From positions 62,001 to 126,000 of the forward strand of contig NZ_QVMU01000003.1 of NCBI RefSeq assembly GCF_003605645.1: a DNA stretch of 64,000 bases, in the 5' to 3' direction. This DNA is from Vibrio sinensis (GTDB lineage: Bacteria > Pseudomonadota > Gammaproteobacteria > Enterobacterales > Vibrionaceae). Shown one piece after another: positions 63,468 through 64,000 of this stretch. Both the position numbers and the translations under genes were made by a program. The notes below the pieces were generated by a model. The model searched no databases, was not told the DNA's origin, and saw only the letters and a list, made by a program, of their open reading frames with translations. How positions within the stretch are numbered: position 1 is the stretch's first letter; every line of letters starts with the position of its first letter.

Positions 63468-64000
63468 TACTTACTCCTATCACGATTTACAACAAGAGCT
63501 TTTAGGAGTGCTCTCGCCTCAATACCTAGCTGATCACGATAATCTTCAACAATAGATTCATATGTTCCCCCTGCTTCAACTGATTTTACCAATAAGTCAT
63601 GAAAACCGGATTTTACTACTTCAAGGCCAAACACTTCTCGCGTCAATATTCCAACATTCTCTCCAAACGTCTCAATTGAAGGTCTCAGCGGCTTGGTTTC
63701 CAATCCCGAACGATTTATCTTCCAAGCACATCTTCTAGGCACTTCTTGGAGTACAACTGGAGAATGAGTCGCGATGATCGCCACCCCATTACGGTCCAAA
63801 AGTAAATCGGATAGTGCACGAACAAAGGCAGACAATAGCGGCGGATGAAGATGACTTTCCGGTTCATCAATCAACACTAGTGTTTTTTCTTCCACCGTAG
63901 CGACCAATCGCGTAATAGTTAGCAATACCACAGCATGGCCGGAGCTCATTTTTTTGATACGTTTTCGAGCTTTGCTTGTAAGTACTTCCCCCGAATATTC
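63467..64000 (-). CDS. ptuA: C-terminal part of a PtuA-like AAA/ABC ATPase (runs off the window)
   Basis: The frame is open to the last base of the window, so at least 177 C-terminal residues are visible and the N-terminus with Walker A lies outside. Seen are an ABC-type signature start MSSGHAVVLL, the Walker B TLVLIDEPESHLHPP (with HP that marks SMC/OLD-like defence ATPases) and the switch His in AIIATHSPVVLQ. The tail IVEDYRDQLGIEARALLKALV is helical. It overlaps the HNH gene start by one base. An internal Met at 63949 should not be taken as the true start. Confidence 0.82.
   Translation of the reverse strand, partial: EYSGEVLTSKARKRIKKMSSGHAVVLLTITRLVATVEEKTLVLIDEPESHLHPPLLSAFVRALSDLLLDRNGVAIIATHSPVVLQEVPRRCAWKINRSGLETKPLRPSIETFGENVGILTREVFGLEVVKSGFHDLLVKSVEAGGTYESIVEDYRDQLGIEARALLKALVVNRDRSK

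Overview
The window reads as a chromosomal segment of a Vibrio-like gammaproteobacterium (Vibrionaceae). This rests on gene content and protein style: a methyl-accepting chemotaxis protein, a MelR/MelA/MelB set and an AraC/AraFGH/AraBDA set very close to those of enterobacteria, an FMN-riboswitch ribB, a YajD-type HNH protein and an ECF11/ChrR stress operon. Base composition is fairly even at moderate GC. I saw no rRNA, tRNA or CRISPR array. No species can be named from sequence alone.

Layout. (1) 0.4-2.4 kb: chemoreceptor with two tandem CHASE3-like sensor modules. (2) 2.5-6.8 kb: melibiose block, melA-melB divergent from melR. (3) 6.9-13.9 kb: housekeeping and accessory genes (RsuA-like pseudouridine synthase, MntH, DyP peroxidase, YajD, a two-domain RNase H, a DMT exporter) and a YhcH-family pair behind a strong GntR-type palindrome. 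(4) 14.0-19.2 kb, minus strand: anaerobic DMSO/TMAO-type reductase operon dmsABC plus a NapF-like ferredoxin and a TorD-like chaperone, with an FNR-like box placed exactly for class II activation. (5) 19.5-23.9 kb: an orphan IS30-type HTH gene followed by four short direct repeats, then an operon of a VOC-like protein, DhaK, DhaL, an LsrF-like aldolase/thiolase and a DUF1097 membrane protein. (6) 24.2-34.2 kb: a twelve-gene ECF11 sigma/ChrR operon with photolyase, DUF523/DUF1722, SDR, FAD oxidoreductase, DUF1365, cyclopropane-synthase-like methyltransferase and several small envelope proteins, behind its own ECF11-type promoter. (7) 34.2-42.1 kb: zinc-finger protein, pyruvate formate-lyase without a neighbouring activase, gamma-glutamyltranspeptidase, a CxxC protein, and the FMN riboswitch with ribB. 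(8) 42.4-48.3 kb: D-amino-acid block (symporter, RidA, N-acyl-D-amino-acid deacylase, RpiR regulator, DSD1-like PLP enzyme). (9) 48.8-58.2 kb: arabinose block araFGH divergent from araBDA-orf-araC. (10) 58.3-60.2 kb: Tat-exported PhoX-type phosphatase. (11) 60.3-64.0 kb, minus strand: a probable defence locus, with a methyltransferase-HNH fusion and a Septu-like ATPase/HNH pair that runs off the window.

The most unusual structural observation is that the 3' end of the methyltransferase-HNH gene (60322-60573) occurs two more times in the same orientation: a near-identical 251-bp fragment at 48440-48690 and a decayed ~95-bp fragment at 42245-42338. These copies lie at the borders of the D-amino-acid block and of the arabinose/PhoX block, as if both blocks were inserted at, or bounded by, one recurring recombination sequence.

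Functionally the window combines sugar use (melibiose, arabinose), amino-acid scavenging, anaerobic respiration and fermentation, a probable singlet-oxygen response that repairs DNA and remodels lipids, and phage defence.
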